A stretch of 64,000 bases of DNA, taken from NCBI RefSeq assembly GCF_017168195.1, contig NZ_JADNYL010000001.1:186001-250000 (forward strand), read 5' to 3'. Within the stretch, counting starts at the first letter, position 1. Each line of letters opens with the position of its first letter. Position numbers and translations under genes: made by a program. Of this stretch, positions 1-8,475 are shown one piece after another. Under the pieces are notes generated by a model. That model did no database searches and was not told the origin of the DNA. It was given only the letters and a program-made list of their open reading frames with translations. The stretch comes from Thalassotalea sp. G2M2-11. GTDB taxonomy: Bacteria > Pseudomonadota > Gammaproteobacteria > Enterobacterales > Alteromonadaceae.

Positions 1-1
1 T

Positions 2-514
2 TGTCGCTTCTCTTATCCGAATGTGCGTGAGTATGTACTTCAGGGTGAAGTGCATGATGAAAAAGCATTTTACTCGATGGAAGGGGTTGCCGGACACGCT
101 GGCTTGTTTGCTAACGCCAGTGATTTATCGGTGTTATTGCAAACCCTGTTAAACGGTGGTGGCTATGGTGATAAATACTTTTTCTCGCAAAAGGTACTGG
201 ATCAATTTACCAAACCGGAGGAAAACGCTGGCAGTTATGGTTTAGGTTGGCGCAGAGCCAATCATGGTGATTTTAAATCGTTTTTTGGTCCTTATGCCAG
301 TAGTTTAGCTTATGGCCATACGGGCTGGACAGGCACGGTAACCTTAATCGACCCTGCTCATGATTTAGGGATCATTTTACTCACTAATGCACGCCATACT
401 CCAATTGAAGGGGATGAGCGTAACTACAAGTTTTTAGGTAAAGACTTTGAAACTGGTAATTATGGCAGTGTGATGTCGTTAATTTACGAAGCGGTATTAA
501 ATAAAGATTTTTAA
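2..514 (+). CDS. AmiE-like serine hydrolase (class C beta-lactamase fold), 5' truncated by window edge
   Basis: The reading frame is open from base 2, so the gene starts before the window and only about the last 170 residues are seen. The segment GEVHDEKAF followed by GVAGHAGLFANASDL is typical of the class C beta-lactamase/esterase superfamily, and in particular of the YbbE/AmiE group, which in Bacillus removes the stem peptide from MurNAc during muropeptide recovery. The late GHTGWTGT segment corresponds to the KTG-like box of this fold (here HTG). The nucleophile Ser-x-x-Lys lies outside the window, so activity and signal peptide cannot be judged. Genes for NamZ, NagZ-like GH3, MurQ and MurR-like proteins within 16 kb support an amidase role by analogy with the Bacillus ybbC-nagZ-amiE-murP-murR-murQ cluster. 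The AmiE role itself is inference; a generic esterase is the alternative. Confidence 0.75.
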   Translation, partial: CRFSYPNVREYVLQGEVHDEKAFYSMEGVAGHAGLFANASDLSVLLQTLLNGGGYGDKYFFSQKVLDQFTKPEENAGSYGLGWRRANHGDFKSFFGPYASSLAYGHTGWTGTVTLIDPAHDLGIILLTNARHTPIEGDERNYKFLGKDFETGNYGSVMSLIYEAVLNKDF

Positions 515-708
515 GAGAAACAATTAGCACATAGAACAGTATATAATCGACAAAGTAGTAATTTTTCATCTGTTTTGTTAGCCAAATGTTATTTATGTGT
601 TAGTTGTTTGTGGGCAAAAGGGAATATATCGCTTTTCTTTTTTCGCAGATAGAATTAGGCTTTAGCAAAATGAAACTAAAAAACTTTGATTTCAAAGGTC
701 TAGATATT

Positions 709-1515
709 GTGTCCTGCTTATTAAAAATGCGCGCATTGCGTGACAGTTTTTCTGCTAATGAAAGGCGAATTGCAGATTTTGTCATAGAAAATTCTCAATT
801 TATGCGCGATTACTCGTCACAGCAGTTGGCTACTGCCATTAATGTTAGCCAGTCGAGCATTGTTAAATTTAGCCAAAAGTTGGGCTATAAAGGCTATCCC
901 GATTTAAAAATGGCGATTAATGAGTCGGTGGTGAAAGAGCAAGCAGGCAATATGTCGGCAACAAGTCCTCAGTTAGCGAATGATGCCTTATCCGTTTGCC
1001 ATTTAAGCACTATTCGCAATGCCATTAATGAATCGTTAACACATTGTGAATCAATCAATGAGCAAGGGGTGATTACTGACTTTGCTCAGGCGTTATTAAA
1101 GGTGAATAAAGTATTTATTGTCGCGACCAGCTTTGGTATTGGTCCGATAGAAGGTTTAATGGAGCAATTGTTAGACCTTGGTAAATATTGTCGTATTATT
1201 CGTTCAGACATGCCTCATGAGCTGTCGAAGTTACAGCAATTAACCTCTGGTGATGTGCTGTTGATTGTTGAAGATGATGAGTTCTCTAATTCGCTTGTCT
1301 CGATGGTGAATACGCTTTGGCGTCAGGGTGTTTATAACTTACTACTTAACCGCTTCGGTGATTCTCAGTTATACGCCGTCACCCATCATCAATTACAGTG
1401 GGTGGTCACTGATAATGATTCTAAGCTAGGTAAACTTCAGGCTGAAACATGCTTGATCAATTTGATTTATGCACTAGAGCTCGAAATCACCGCGTTAGTG
1501 CATAAATCAGATTGA
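709..1515 (+). CDS. RpiR/MurR-family transcriptional regulator with degenerate SIS domain
   Basis: The N-terminal HTH_6 domain (about residues 1-75) contains NVSQSSIVKFSQKLGYKGYP, almost identical to the same helix in the second RpiR gene at 16168. The C-terminal half aligns with an SIS sugar-phosphate binding domain, but the usual S-x-S-G-x-T loop reads VEDDEFSNSL, so phosphosugar binding may be lost or changed. I place the start at GTG 709 (preceded by AAAGG), because the protein then begins with a segment aligning with the start of the other paralogue; an upstream in-frame start at 604 would add 35 residues with no family similarity. It lies 194 bp after the amidase-like gene and converges on the L,D-transpeptidase gene. 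It probably controls part of the peptidoglycan island; the effector is unknown. Confidence 0.85.
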   Translation: MSCLLKMRALRDSFSANERRIADFVIENSQFMRDYSSQQLATAINVSQSSIVKFSQKLGYKGYPDLKMAINESVVKEQAGNMSATSPQLANDALSVCHLSTIRNAINESLTHCESINEQGVITDFAQALLKVNKVFIVATSFGIGPIEGLMEQLLDLGKYCRIIRSDMPHELSKLQQLTSGDVLLIVEDDEFSNSLVSMVNTLWRQGVYNLLLNRFGDSQLYAVTHHQLQWVVTDNDSKLGKLQAETCLINLIYALELEITALVHKSD

Positions 1516-1520
1516 TGTTC

Positions 1521-1575
1521 CTAGGGCGGTTTTCTCTTTGCTGCAAAACAAACTTGAAAGATCAACATGCCCTAA
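1521..1575. repeat. Short palindromic repeat, copy 1 (degenerate)
   Basis: A 55-bp unit beginning CTAGGGCG and ending GATCAACATGCCCTAA. It matches the copy at 17871-17928 over its whole length with only a handful of substitutions and one 1-nt gap. The two arms are imperfectly complementary (about 13 of 18 positions), whereas copy 2 is a perfect palindrome. It fills the gap between two convergent genes, and the TAG stop of the minus-strand L,D-transpeptidase gene lies inside it. It may act as a bidirectional terminator. Confidence 0.7.
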
Positions 1576-3698
1576 GGTAATTTCCATTTCGTCTTAAACA
1601 ACTGATAATCTTGTTTGGTTAACGCGATGATAATGGGTGATTGCTTTTCATCTAGCCAAGCCAGTAATTCATCTATGTCTTGCTCTGACATGGCAGTGCA
1701 GCCAGCTGTTGGTTTGTTGTTATCGCGCCAAAGGTGTAAGAAGATACAGCTGCCTTGATCTGAAATATTACGGGGATTATGGGCAACAAAAATACCTTTT
1801 TTGTATAGATGGTCATTACTATGAATATCTCGGCGCATTGGCTCACTGGAGCCTTGTATCGCATCGTTACCAACAATTGCAGCATCAACTGTTTGGTTAT
1901 AATACTGTGAACCTCTGACATCGATACAAAAGTTGTTTTCATTCATGGGAGAATATTCAAGCTGAGTCGACAGATTATCAAGATAGCCGAAGGCTCCTGT
2001 GAGTTCGAAAATACCTGCGGGGGCTTTTCCATCGCCTTCTTGTTTTTGCTTACCGGGCTGCTGGGGATGTAAGCCTATGCCCCAGGCTAACCCTGTACGA
2101 CCAACGACAATTGCATGAGGCTCAGCAACTTGCTGCCATTGCCCGTCTTTTTTTTCAAAACGCGATAACTGCCCTTGAATGGCTGACTCATCATCGGTGA
2201 TCACTAATACCGCTTGCTGTGCATCGATTTGATCAAGTGAAAAAGCTGGTTGTTGTTCTTTAACCACTTGCCATTGCATATCGTAGTGCCACTGATCAAA
2301 ATAAAGGTTTCCACCGGACCATTCCACTTCACCTCGCTGAGAATCAACGGTTTCAGAGCGTACATGTTGTTTTTTCGGATAAAACGGCTGGGAGTAATCA
2401 TCGTTAAAAATTAAGCGATAGCTATCAATGCCGCCGAGATAAAACCAAGTTAATCGTTTGTCTGTGCTGCTCAGTTGGCCGTGGGTAACATCCATTGGCA
2501 CCCAACCATAAGGTTCAAAGTAAACCATGCCCCAATCATGCATGGTATCAAATTGATTATTTGAAAATTCCCAGCCAGATTGCCATTTTGCCGGGATACC
2601 GTTCATGCGTAGTAAAGTGATCAATAACAGGGTTTGTTGACCACAATCGGCATAAGGCGCGGTGAATGCCCGCATGCTTAAATTACGTATGGTTGAATAT
2701 TCTAAAGCGGTTCCCCATTTGATTTGATCAACATAAGCAAAAAGCTTTTGGGCAATCTTATAAGGGTTAGTTTCATCGCCGACAATTGATTGGTTTAATG
2801 TAACTAATTCAGGTGTAAAAACAACGTGTGGACTTCGCTGAGCAACAAATGGCTTCAGTGATTCAGGTATTTCGGTGAGCGCTGTAACTTTATTGGCATC
2901 AATATTGTGGTTGATTGCGTTGGTTTGGTATTGATACTCGATCCAAAATTCAGTTTCTTTATTGGCAATTGCCGTTGCTTCCATGTAAACCGTACGCTGT
3001 AAGTTGTCATTTGGCGCGATGATTGGCTCGTCATGTGAGCTGGCAATAAGCGTAATATTGGTTTGTCGATTAGCAATTTCTCGAGGGAAAGGTAGCCATG
3101 CTTTCACTTTCTCGCCAGCGGGCACTGCATTGGCATCAACGGTTAGTGAGTACTTAATACGAAATGTTTGAGGTAACACTGCGGTGTTACCCGTTGCTAA
3201 TGATTGATCAATCACGGCCACATGATGTCGATTGGTGTCATACAGTGGCGCCCGAGCAGTAAATCGTTGGTAATCTTTGCGTAGGCGCAGTGCATCGTCA
3301 TTTAACTGAAACAGGTTATAACCAGCGCTTTTGAAGTAACGACGCTGATTATCAATGACGCGAAACTCCAACTCGCCAGCTTGATCCCATGTCTTAATCT
3401 GCTGGTCGGTAACGCCTGTTGCATAACGTTTGATATAGGCGCTGACATCGTCAAAACTGGCGCTGAAATCTTTCTCGATTCGTTTCATGCGTTCTAATTC
3501 AAACGATGCATTTTTTGTCTGATCAGCTGTTAAGCCTTGTTGAGTCAATAAAGTGTTTAATGCTTGTGTTGCACGGGAAAAATGACCGTTATCAATATCC
3601 TGCTTAATACTAGTAAGTTGCGTTGAATAGTCAGTTGGTTGTTGTTCTTCGCAGGCAACTAGTAGCAAGGCGATGAGGATAATAATGACACGGTTCAT
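1572..3698 (-). CDS. Lipoprotein with transglutaminase-like and L,D-transpeptidase (YkuD/COG3786-like) domains
   Basis: A 708-residue protein. A lipoprotein signal ends at LLVAC (Cys16), so it should be anchored in the periplasmic or outer-membrane leaflet. Residues about 170-410 form a transglutaminase-like domain with Cys352 (in ADCGQQ), His387 (in MHDWG) and Asp403 (in PMDVT) as the expected Cys-His-Asp triad. The C-terminal ~200 residues look like a YkuD-type L,D-transpeptidase of the COG3786 branch, with His655 and Cys667 in HLWRDNNKPTAGCTAM. The combination in one lipoprotein is unusual. Next to an Ala-Glu epimerase and an NlpC/P60 endopeptidase, it probably acts on stem peptides (cleavage or exchange at mDAP). 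The reaction is not predictable; protein modification is an alternative. It is the last gene of a three-gene minus-strand operon. Confidence 0.85.
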   Translation of the reverse strand: MNRVIIILIALLLVACEEQQPTDYSTQLTSIKQDIDNGHFSRATQALNTLLTQQGLTADQTKNASFELERMKRIEKDFSASFDDVSAYIKRYATGVTDQQIKTWDQAGELEFRVIDNQRRYFKSAGYNLFQLNDDALRLRKDYQRFTARAPLYDTNRHHVAVIDQSLATGNTAVLPQTFRIKYSLTVDANAVPAGEKVKAWLPFPREIANRQTNITLIASSHDEPIIAPNDNLQRTVYMEATAIANKETEFWIEYQYQTNAINHNIDANKVTALTEIPESLKPFVAQRSPHVVFTPELVTLNQSIVGDETNPYKIAQKLFAYVDQIKWGTALEYSTIRNLSMRAFTAPYADCGQQTLLLITLLRMNGIPAKWQSGWEFSNNQFDTMHDWGMVYFEPYGWVPMDVTHGQLSSTDKRLTWFYLGGIDSYRLIFNDDYSQPFYPKKQHVRSETVDSQRGEVEWSGGNLYFDQWHYDMQWQVVKEQQPAFSLDQIDAQQAVLVITDDESAIQGQLSRFEKKDGQWQQVAEPHAIVVGRTGLAWGIGLHPQQPGKQKQEGDGKAPAGIFELTGAFGYLDNLSTQLEYSPMNENNFCIDVRGSQYYNQTVDAAIVGNDAIQGSSEPMRRDIHSNDHLYKKGIFVAHNPRNISDQGSCIFLHLWRDNNKPTAGCTAMSEQDIDELLAWLDEKQSPIIIALTKQDYQLFKTKWKLP

Positions 3699-3712
3699 AA
3701 GTTGATGACTCC

Positions 3713-4810
3713 TTAATCGTTAAATGGGATAAAATGATTAATCGCTTTTACGCCCAGCCCAGGGCTTTCATTTAAAGTGACATCAGACTTGTCAAAAGTC
3801 ACACCGCCTTGAATTGAAGGGGTTTTACATAATAACGGTCCATCGAGATCGATCTTACGAATGGAGTGTGATTTTGCCGCAGCAACATGGGCGGCAGCCG
3901 AAACACTGATATTACTTTCTAACATACAGCCCATCATGCAATCGACGCCAAAAGTGCTGGCAATATCCGCAATATGAATGGCGCGAGAAATACCACCAGT
4001 TTTCATTAATTTGATATTGATAATGTCAGCCGCTTGTTTTTGGATCAAGCCAATGACTTCTCTGGGGCCAAAACTACTTTCATCGGCCATTATTGGGGTA
4101 TGTACTCGATCAAAAATATATTTTAATCCTTCAATGTCATGGCCTTTGACGGGCTGTTCGACCAATTCAAGGTTAATACCTGCATTTTCGATAATATTAA
4201 TCGCTTTTACCGCCTGTTTTGGTGTCCAGCCTTGATTAGCATCTAACCTAAGCAGTGAACGGCCTTCAACGGCAGCGTGTATTGCTTTAATACGCTCTAT
4301 ATCTATACCAATATCTTTGCCGACTTTTATTTTTAAGGTTTCATAGCCTTGTTCGACTGCTTTTACCGCATCAGCGACCATTTTATCGATGTAATCTACA
4401 CTGATGGTAACATCGGTGGTCAGCTTTGAGTCACCGCCCCCTAGGGCTTTATAGAGCGGTTGACCTAGCATTTGAGCCCAGAGATCATAAACGGCAATTT
4501 CAATTGCTGCTTTAGCACTAAAGTTGTTCACCATCGCATTTTGAATGGTATGACAAATGTAGTTTAAGTTTTCTATCTCTACCCCGAGTAACTTAGGCTT
4601 GAGGTGGTGCAAAATTGCTTCTTTCATTGACGCTATGGTATCGCCAGTAATGACCGAAGTTGGTGGCGCCTCACCGTAACCAATATGACCGCTATCTGTT
4701 TCAATTAATACCACAATGTCTTTGACTTGCTCGACGGTGCGAATTGCTGTTTTAAAAGGGGTTATTAACGGTACTTCTACCATACCAATGCTAATATCAG
4801 TAATTTTCAT
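3713..4810 (-). CDS. ycjG: Dipeptide epimerase (L-Ala-D/L-Glu epimerase)
   Basis: An enolase-superfamily protein of 365 residues. It interconverts L-Ala-D-Glu and L-Ala-L-Glu, so that murein dipeptide can be split by ordinary peptidases. Catalytic Lys160 and Lys162 (TLKIKVG), metal ligands Asp190 (LRLDANQG), Glu218 (LVEQP) and Asp243 (IMADES), and the second catalytic Lys267 (NIKLMKTGG) are all present. The DLD motif at 321-323 is the dipeptide-ammonium binding signature that separates this family from muconate and other cycloisomerases. No signal peptide is seen, so it is cytoplasmic. It lies 14 bp from the transpeptidase gene and 5 bp after the NlpC/P60 gene, clearly one operon, which couples extracellular release of the dipeptide to its intracellular use. 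Confidence 0.93.
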   Translation of the reverse strand: MKITDISIGMVEVPLITPFKTAIRTVEQVKDIVVLIETDSGHIGYGEAPPTSVITGDTIASMKEAILHHLKPKLLGVEIENLNYICHTIQNAMVNNFSAKAAIEIAVYDLWAQMLGQPLYKALGGGDSKLTTDVTISVDYIDKMVADAVKAVEQGYETLKIKVGKDIGIDIERIKAIHAAVEGRSLLRLDANQGWTPKQAVKAINIIENAGINLELVEQPVKGHDIEGLKYIFDRVHTPIMADESSFGPREVIGLIQKQAADIINIKLMKTGGISRAIHIADIASTFGVDCMMGCMLESNISVSAAAHVAAAKSHSIRKIDLDGPLLCKTPSIQGGVTFDKSDVTLNESPGLGVKAINHFIPFND

Positions 4811-4815
4811 AATGG

Positions 4816-6204
4816 TTACCTAATCCGCTTTATATTGTAGATGCCTTTTAAATAACTTTTAAAAGGTAATAATGGAGTGACAGAAACACCATTTAACAAG
4901 CCTGATATTTTTTCACCCTGACTATTTGTATAACTTAAACCGTGTACATCATGGATAATAAAAGGTTTGCCATCATTGCTATAGCCAAGAAACATAGCAA
5001 CATGACCTGGAAGGTACAGTAAATCACCTACTTCAAGTGATTGAAAGTGTTTCATTTTCTCTTTTATTTTTGTGCCTTTAGCAAAACGTGTGTTCACGCC
5101 ATAGTCAGCACTACTTTGTTGTCCGGTATTGCGTGGCATTAACAAGCCAAAAGTTTTATGAATTTCACCAATAAAACCTGTGCAGTCTCTGCCATTAAAG
5201 TCGTGGCCCCATCCGTAGCGCTCACCTAAAAATTTAAATCCCTGTTTAATGATATTGGCTTTGGTAAAAGGTAAATAGCCAATATGCACATCGGCACTTT
5301 TAGCAATCAGCGCCGGCTGAATTGTCAGCGTACCATCGTTGTTACGTGTTGGTAGCTGAACTAAATGTCCAGTGATGGGGTTCTGACGATTTAACGCATG
5401 TTGTTTAAAAGTGGCCTTATCAATTAATGGTAACTTAGTGCCCATGTCCAGCTGTACCTCTGATACTGAGGTTTGGTAAGGGTCATACGTGGTATAAATT
5501 TTATCACCTGTGACCATGAGAAAATCGCTGGCCTGATGGTATGCTGCAACGATTTTTCGAGGCGCTTTAGCTACATATTTAGCTTGGATCCATGCGCGAT
5601 AGTGGTAGTTTTGCACGAACAACCATTCGCCTGTTTTACTGGTGTGTAATATTGCTACTGCCTCACCTGGAAAAGCGCCTGTTTCCTGAAAACGATCAAT
5701 GTCAAAGTCCATGCCTGAATTGAGCACCCGATCAAGGGTTGGGAATGTTCTCATCGGTGCTCTTTTTACCACTAAGCCAAACTCTATAGTTTGTTTTGGC
5801 GCCAGTGTCTGTATCGCCATTTCATCAAGGTAAGCTTGATAATGTTGTTGAGTGAGTTTGGTGCCGTTTGGGTAAAACCTGTCATATTTGGATGGCGTGC
5901 TGATTGCCTGAATAAGCTGGCGTATTTCATCTTTTGATAAGGTCTCAGGATAATCTAATGGAGCGTTAAGGTATGTTTTACTTGCAAATTGCTGCTGGTT
6001 TAATGCTGAGATTTGTGTCGATGTTAATAGGAGCTTGCTGGCGTGCTGAGTTTGTTTGAGCCAGTAGCTAGGCTGCAGTTTTTGTTCCGTAATACCTTCA
6101 ACATTATGATAGAAGCTTGTTTCTTCAACGGTTGCACAAGCCCCTAAACTCAATAATAGTGAAAAGAGGGTAAGTAACTGTAAAATAAAATTCTTTGGCA
6201 TCAT
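4816..6204 (-). CDS. SH3 / NlpC-P60 lipoprotein endopeptidase (YkfC-like gamma-D-Glu-diamino acid peptidase)
   Basis: I chose ATG at 6204; it begins MMPKNF and gives a compact lipoprotein signal ending LSLGAC. An in-frame TTG at 6249 would add 15 polar residues before it. The order is an N-terminal stabilising domain, bacterial SH3 segments (around YRAWIQAKYV), then a C-terminal NlpC/P60 domain. The catalytic Cys is in GRDCTGF (about residue 341), the His in PGHVAMF (about 401) and a third polar residue in IHDVHG (about 418-421). Family members such as YkfC release L-Ala-gamma-D-Glu from murein peptides that have a free L-Ala. It is the first gene of the operon with the epimerase, which uses exactly that product. 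It is divergent from the NhaC-family gene, with a 205-bp shared control region. Confidence 0.9.
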   Translation of the reverse strand: MMPKNFILQLLTLFSLLLSLGACATVEETSFYHNVEGITEQKLQPSYWLKQTQHASKLLLTSTQISALNQQQFASKTYLNAPLDYPETLSKDEIRQLIQAISTPSKYDRFYPNGTKLTQQHYQAYLDEMAIQTLAPKQTIEFGLVVKRAPMRTFPTLDRVLNSGMDFDIDRFQETGAFPGEAVAILHTSKTGEWLFVQNYHYRAWIQAKYVAKAPRKIVAAYHQASDFLMVTGDKIYTTYDPYQTSVSEVQLDMGTKLPLIDKATFKQHALNRQNPITGHLVQLPTRNNDGTLTIQPALIAKSADVHIGYLPFTKANIIKQGFKFLGERYGWGHDFNGRDCTGFIGEIHKTFGLLMPRNTGQQSSADYGVNTRFAKGTKIKEKMKHFQSLEVGDLLYLPGHVAMFLGYSNDGKPFIIHDVHGLSYTNSQGEKISGLLNGVSVTPLLPFKSYLKGIYNIKRIR

Positions 6205-6283
6205 TAATAGGTCACTTAATATTTTGTTCTTATTCGATGGAACACTCAAGTTAGAATAATACTTTCTTAATTATTTTGAAAGA

Positions 6284-6294
6284 AAAATATTTTA
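6284..6294. promoter_or_regulatory. Candidate operator AAAATATTTTA in divergent control region (copy A)
   Basis: The 11-mer AAAATATTTTA lies between the divergent NlpC/P60 and NhaC-family genes. The same 11-mer occurs at 14183-14193 in the other divergent control region of the peptidoglycan island. Its central 10 bases are a palindrome. Both regions are AT-rich, so chance is a real possibility. An RpiR-family regulator is the obvious candidate ligand. Confidence 0.3.
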
Positions 6295-6409
6295 TTCCTT
6301 TTCTTTTTCTCTCAATTCCCATAACCTTACCCAAATAATAACGTCATGCTTGGTTGCTAATTCGTTGTTTTGAAGCAATATCATTGGCAATAATAAAGAG
6401 AGATAAATT

Positions 6410-7789
6410 GTGCAAGATTGGATCACTGTCATTCCGCCGTTACTCGCGGTTGCTATCGTATTGTGGAAAAAAGAAGTCATATTGGCATTGTTGTTAGCAA
6501 TATTTAGTTCTGAATTACTGATATTGATGCAAGTAGAACAATCTGCCCTAGCAAACTTTACCTTCGCTGGGATTGAACGAGTGGTTAACGTATTTGCTGA
6601 TGGTGGCAATACTCGGGTGCTTATTTTTTCTCTGTTAGTCGGTGCACTACTTGCCTTTATGCGCAGCTCAGGTGGTGTCACCGCGACGGTGGATTTTCTT
6701 ATTCGCAAAGGGCTTAGTGGTAATGCCAGACAATCTCGCCTGTTAGCATTCTTTACCGGTTTGATCATTTTTATTGAATCTAACCTCAGTGTGTTAATGG
6801 CAGGTATTATTTCGAGAGGCTTATTTGATAAGTTTAATATGAGCCGTGCTCGACTAGCGTATATCATAGACAGTACCAGTGCGCCGATATGTATTCTGCT
6901 ATTGATGAACGGTTGGGGCGCCTATGTATTAGGCTTGCTTGGCAATTATGAACTTGAAGGTTCTATAGTGTCGTTGTTAGTACAAACGATCCCACTAAAT
7001 TTTTATGCACTGATCACTTTGGCCATCGTGCTTTATACGATTGTTGCTGATAAAACCCATGGTCCGCTTAAGCAAGCAGAAATAGAACAAAACATCACGC
7101 ATAGTCATGCTGAGCTTGATGTTGAGGCATCAAAACCTCGCTATATGTTGATCCCGCTTTTTATGATGTCATTCTCTATGGTGGGCTTTATGTTCATCAC
7201 AGGAAATGGTGACTTCACCGCGGGTTCTGGCTCTAAGTCAATACTTTACGCAACTGTGTTAGCTTGTTTAACTGCCTATATTATGATGACAGCGAGTAAG
7301 CGATTTGCCCATAAAGACATGATGAATATTGGCTTTAAGGGCATGTCAGAACTGTTACCGTTAGTGAGTATCGTGTTATTTTCATTAGCTTTAGGGGCAA
7401 GTTTAAAGCAACTGGGCACCGGTATTTTTATTTCAGGGTTAGTGGCTGATAATTTACCGATGTTTTTAATCCCTGCAGTTATTTTTATTGCCGGCGGCTT
7501 AATGTCGTTTTCTACAGGAACGTCTTGGGGCACATTTGCCATATTGATCCCCATAGGCATGCCATTAGTGATTAATTTAGGTTTACCTGCGCCATTGGTG
7601 TTGGCGGCTATTTTGGGTGGCGGGGTGTTTGGTGATCATTGCTCACCGATTTCAGATACCACAGCTGTCTCTGCCGTTGCCTCAGGCTGTGATCTGCTGG
7701 AACATGTAAAAACACAGCTGCCTTATGCATTAACTGCTGGTGCACTTTCTATCATTGCCTATATTGTTGCTGGTTTAATGATGATTTAA
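6410..7789 (+). CDS. NhaC-family Na+/H+ antiporter-like transporter
   Basis: A 459-residue inner-membrane protein with roughly a dozen hydrophobic segments. [30 protein letters not shown] and GDHCSPISDTTAVSAVASG are characteristic of the NhaC (PF03553) family. The start is GTG at 6410, preceded by AAAGAGAG. It is co-transcribed with the D-Ala-D-Ala dipeptidase 9 bp downstream and divergent from the NlpC/P60 operon. NhaC-type proteins include Na+/H+ antiporters and exchangers of organic acids such as malate/lactate. The position in a peptidoglycan operon suggests either import or exchange of a stem-peptide product (D-Ala, dipeptide) or supply of the sodium gradient used by the symporter at 12490. 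The substrate cannot be read from the sequence. Confidence 0.85.
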   Translation: MQDWITVIPPLLAVAIVLWKKEVILALLLAIFSSELLILMQVEQSALANFTFAGIERVVNVFADGGNTRVLIFSLLVGALLAFMRSSGGVTATVDFLIRKGLSGNARQSRLLAFFTGLIIFIESNLSVLMAGIISRGLFDKFNMSRARLAYIIDSTSAPICILLLMNGWGAYVLGLLGNYELEGSIVSLLVQTIPLNFYALITLAIVLYTIVADKTHGPLKQAEIEQNITHSHAELDVEASKPRYMLIPLFMMSFSMVGFMFITGNGDFTAGSGSKSILYATVLACLTAYIMMTASKRFAHKDMMNIGFKGMSELLPLVSIVLFSLALGASLKQLGTGIFISGLVADNLPMFLIPAVIFIAGGLMSFSTGTSWGTFAILIPIGMPLVINLGLPAPLVLAAILGGGVFGDHCSPISDTTAVSAVASGCDLLEHVKTQLPYALTAGALSIIAYIVAGLMMI

Positions 7790-7798
7790 GGAAGTAGG

Positions 7799-8467
7799 AT
7801 GAAGAATTTACTTGTGCTCTTTTATTGCTTTGCCTGTGTGAGTTTAGCGCATGATATTCCCAAGCAATTTGTTGATTTAAGTGATGTATTACCCGATGCC
7901 CATTATGATATTCGCTATGCCAGTACTAATAATTTTGTTGGTGAAAAAATTAAGGGCTACCATGCGGCTAAATGCATTATTCATCAAGATGCGGCAAAGG
8001 CATTAACCATTGCGGCTAACGAACTTAAAAAAAGCGGCTATCGCTTTAACATCTTCGACTGTTACCGACCTGAGCGAGCTGTTGGACACTTTATGGCATG
8101 GGCGCAAGATTTATCGGCGCTAAAAACAAAAGCTGAGTACTTTCCAAATCTAGCAAAATCGACCTTAGTGCCTGATTATATCGCTGCAAAGTCAGGGCAT
8201 AGTCGTGGTTACACCATTGATCTTAGCCTTGAAAAAAAGCAGCCTGATGGCAGTTATCAGCCTGTTGATATGGGCTCACCATTTGATTTATTTGATACCT
8301 TATCAAATACAGAGGATCCAAGAATCACGCCGCAGCAAAGCGTTAACAGACAGTTGCTAAAAAGCGTGATGCTCAACCATGGTTTTACCGACTATTCATT
8401 AGAGTGGTGGCATTTCACCCATAGTAGCGACCCTCGTGATCGCTACTGGGACTTTGAGATCCGTTAA
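7799..8467 (+). CDS. ddpX: D-Ala-D-Ala dipeptidase, VanX/DdpX family, secreted
   Basis: A 222-residue zinc dipeptidase that hydrolyses D-alanyl-D-alanine. The metal-binding signature S-x-H-x(6)-D is present as SGHSRGYTID (His134, Asp141), with Glu202 and His205 in EWWHF, and Arg90 in the YRP motif matches the essential Arg of the family. A short signal peptide with likely cleavage after SLA (residue 17) places it in the periplasm, unlike cytoplasmic VanX. AAGGAAGTAGG directly precedes the ATG. It follows the NhaC-family gene by 9 bp and converges on the D-amino acid aminotransferase gene 8 bp away. In this context it should release D-Ala from terminal D-Ala-D-Ala for catabolism rather than give glycopeptide resistance. 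Confidence 0.92.
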   Translation: MKNLLVLFYCFACVSLAHDIPKQFVDLSDVLPDAHYDIRYASTNNFVGEKIKGYHAAKCIIHQDAAKALTIAANELKKSGYRFNIFDCYRPERAVGHFMAWAQDLSALKTKAEYFPNLAKSTLVPDYIAAKSGHSRGYTIDLSLEKKQPDGSYQPVDMGSPFDLFDTLSNTEDPRITPQQSVNRQLLKSVMLNHGFTDYSLEWWHFTHSSDPRDRYWDFEIR

Positions 8468-8475
8468 ACCCTCTC

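Noticed and set aside
6292-6867. 191-codon frame antisense to the NhaC-family gene
   Set aside because: Low-complexity antisense shadow of a clearly coding frame with no domain of its own.
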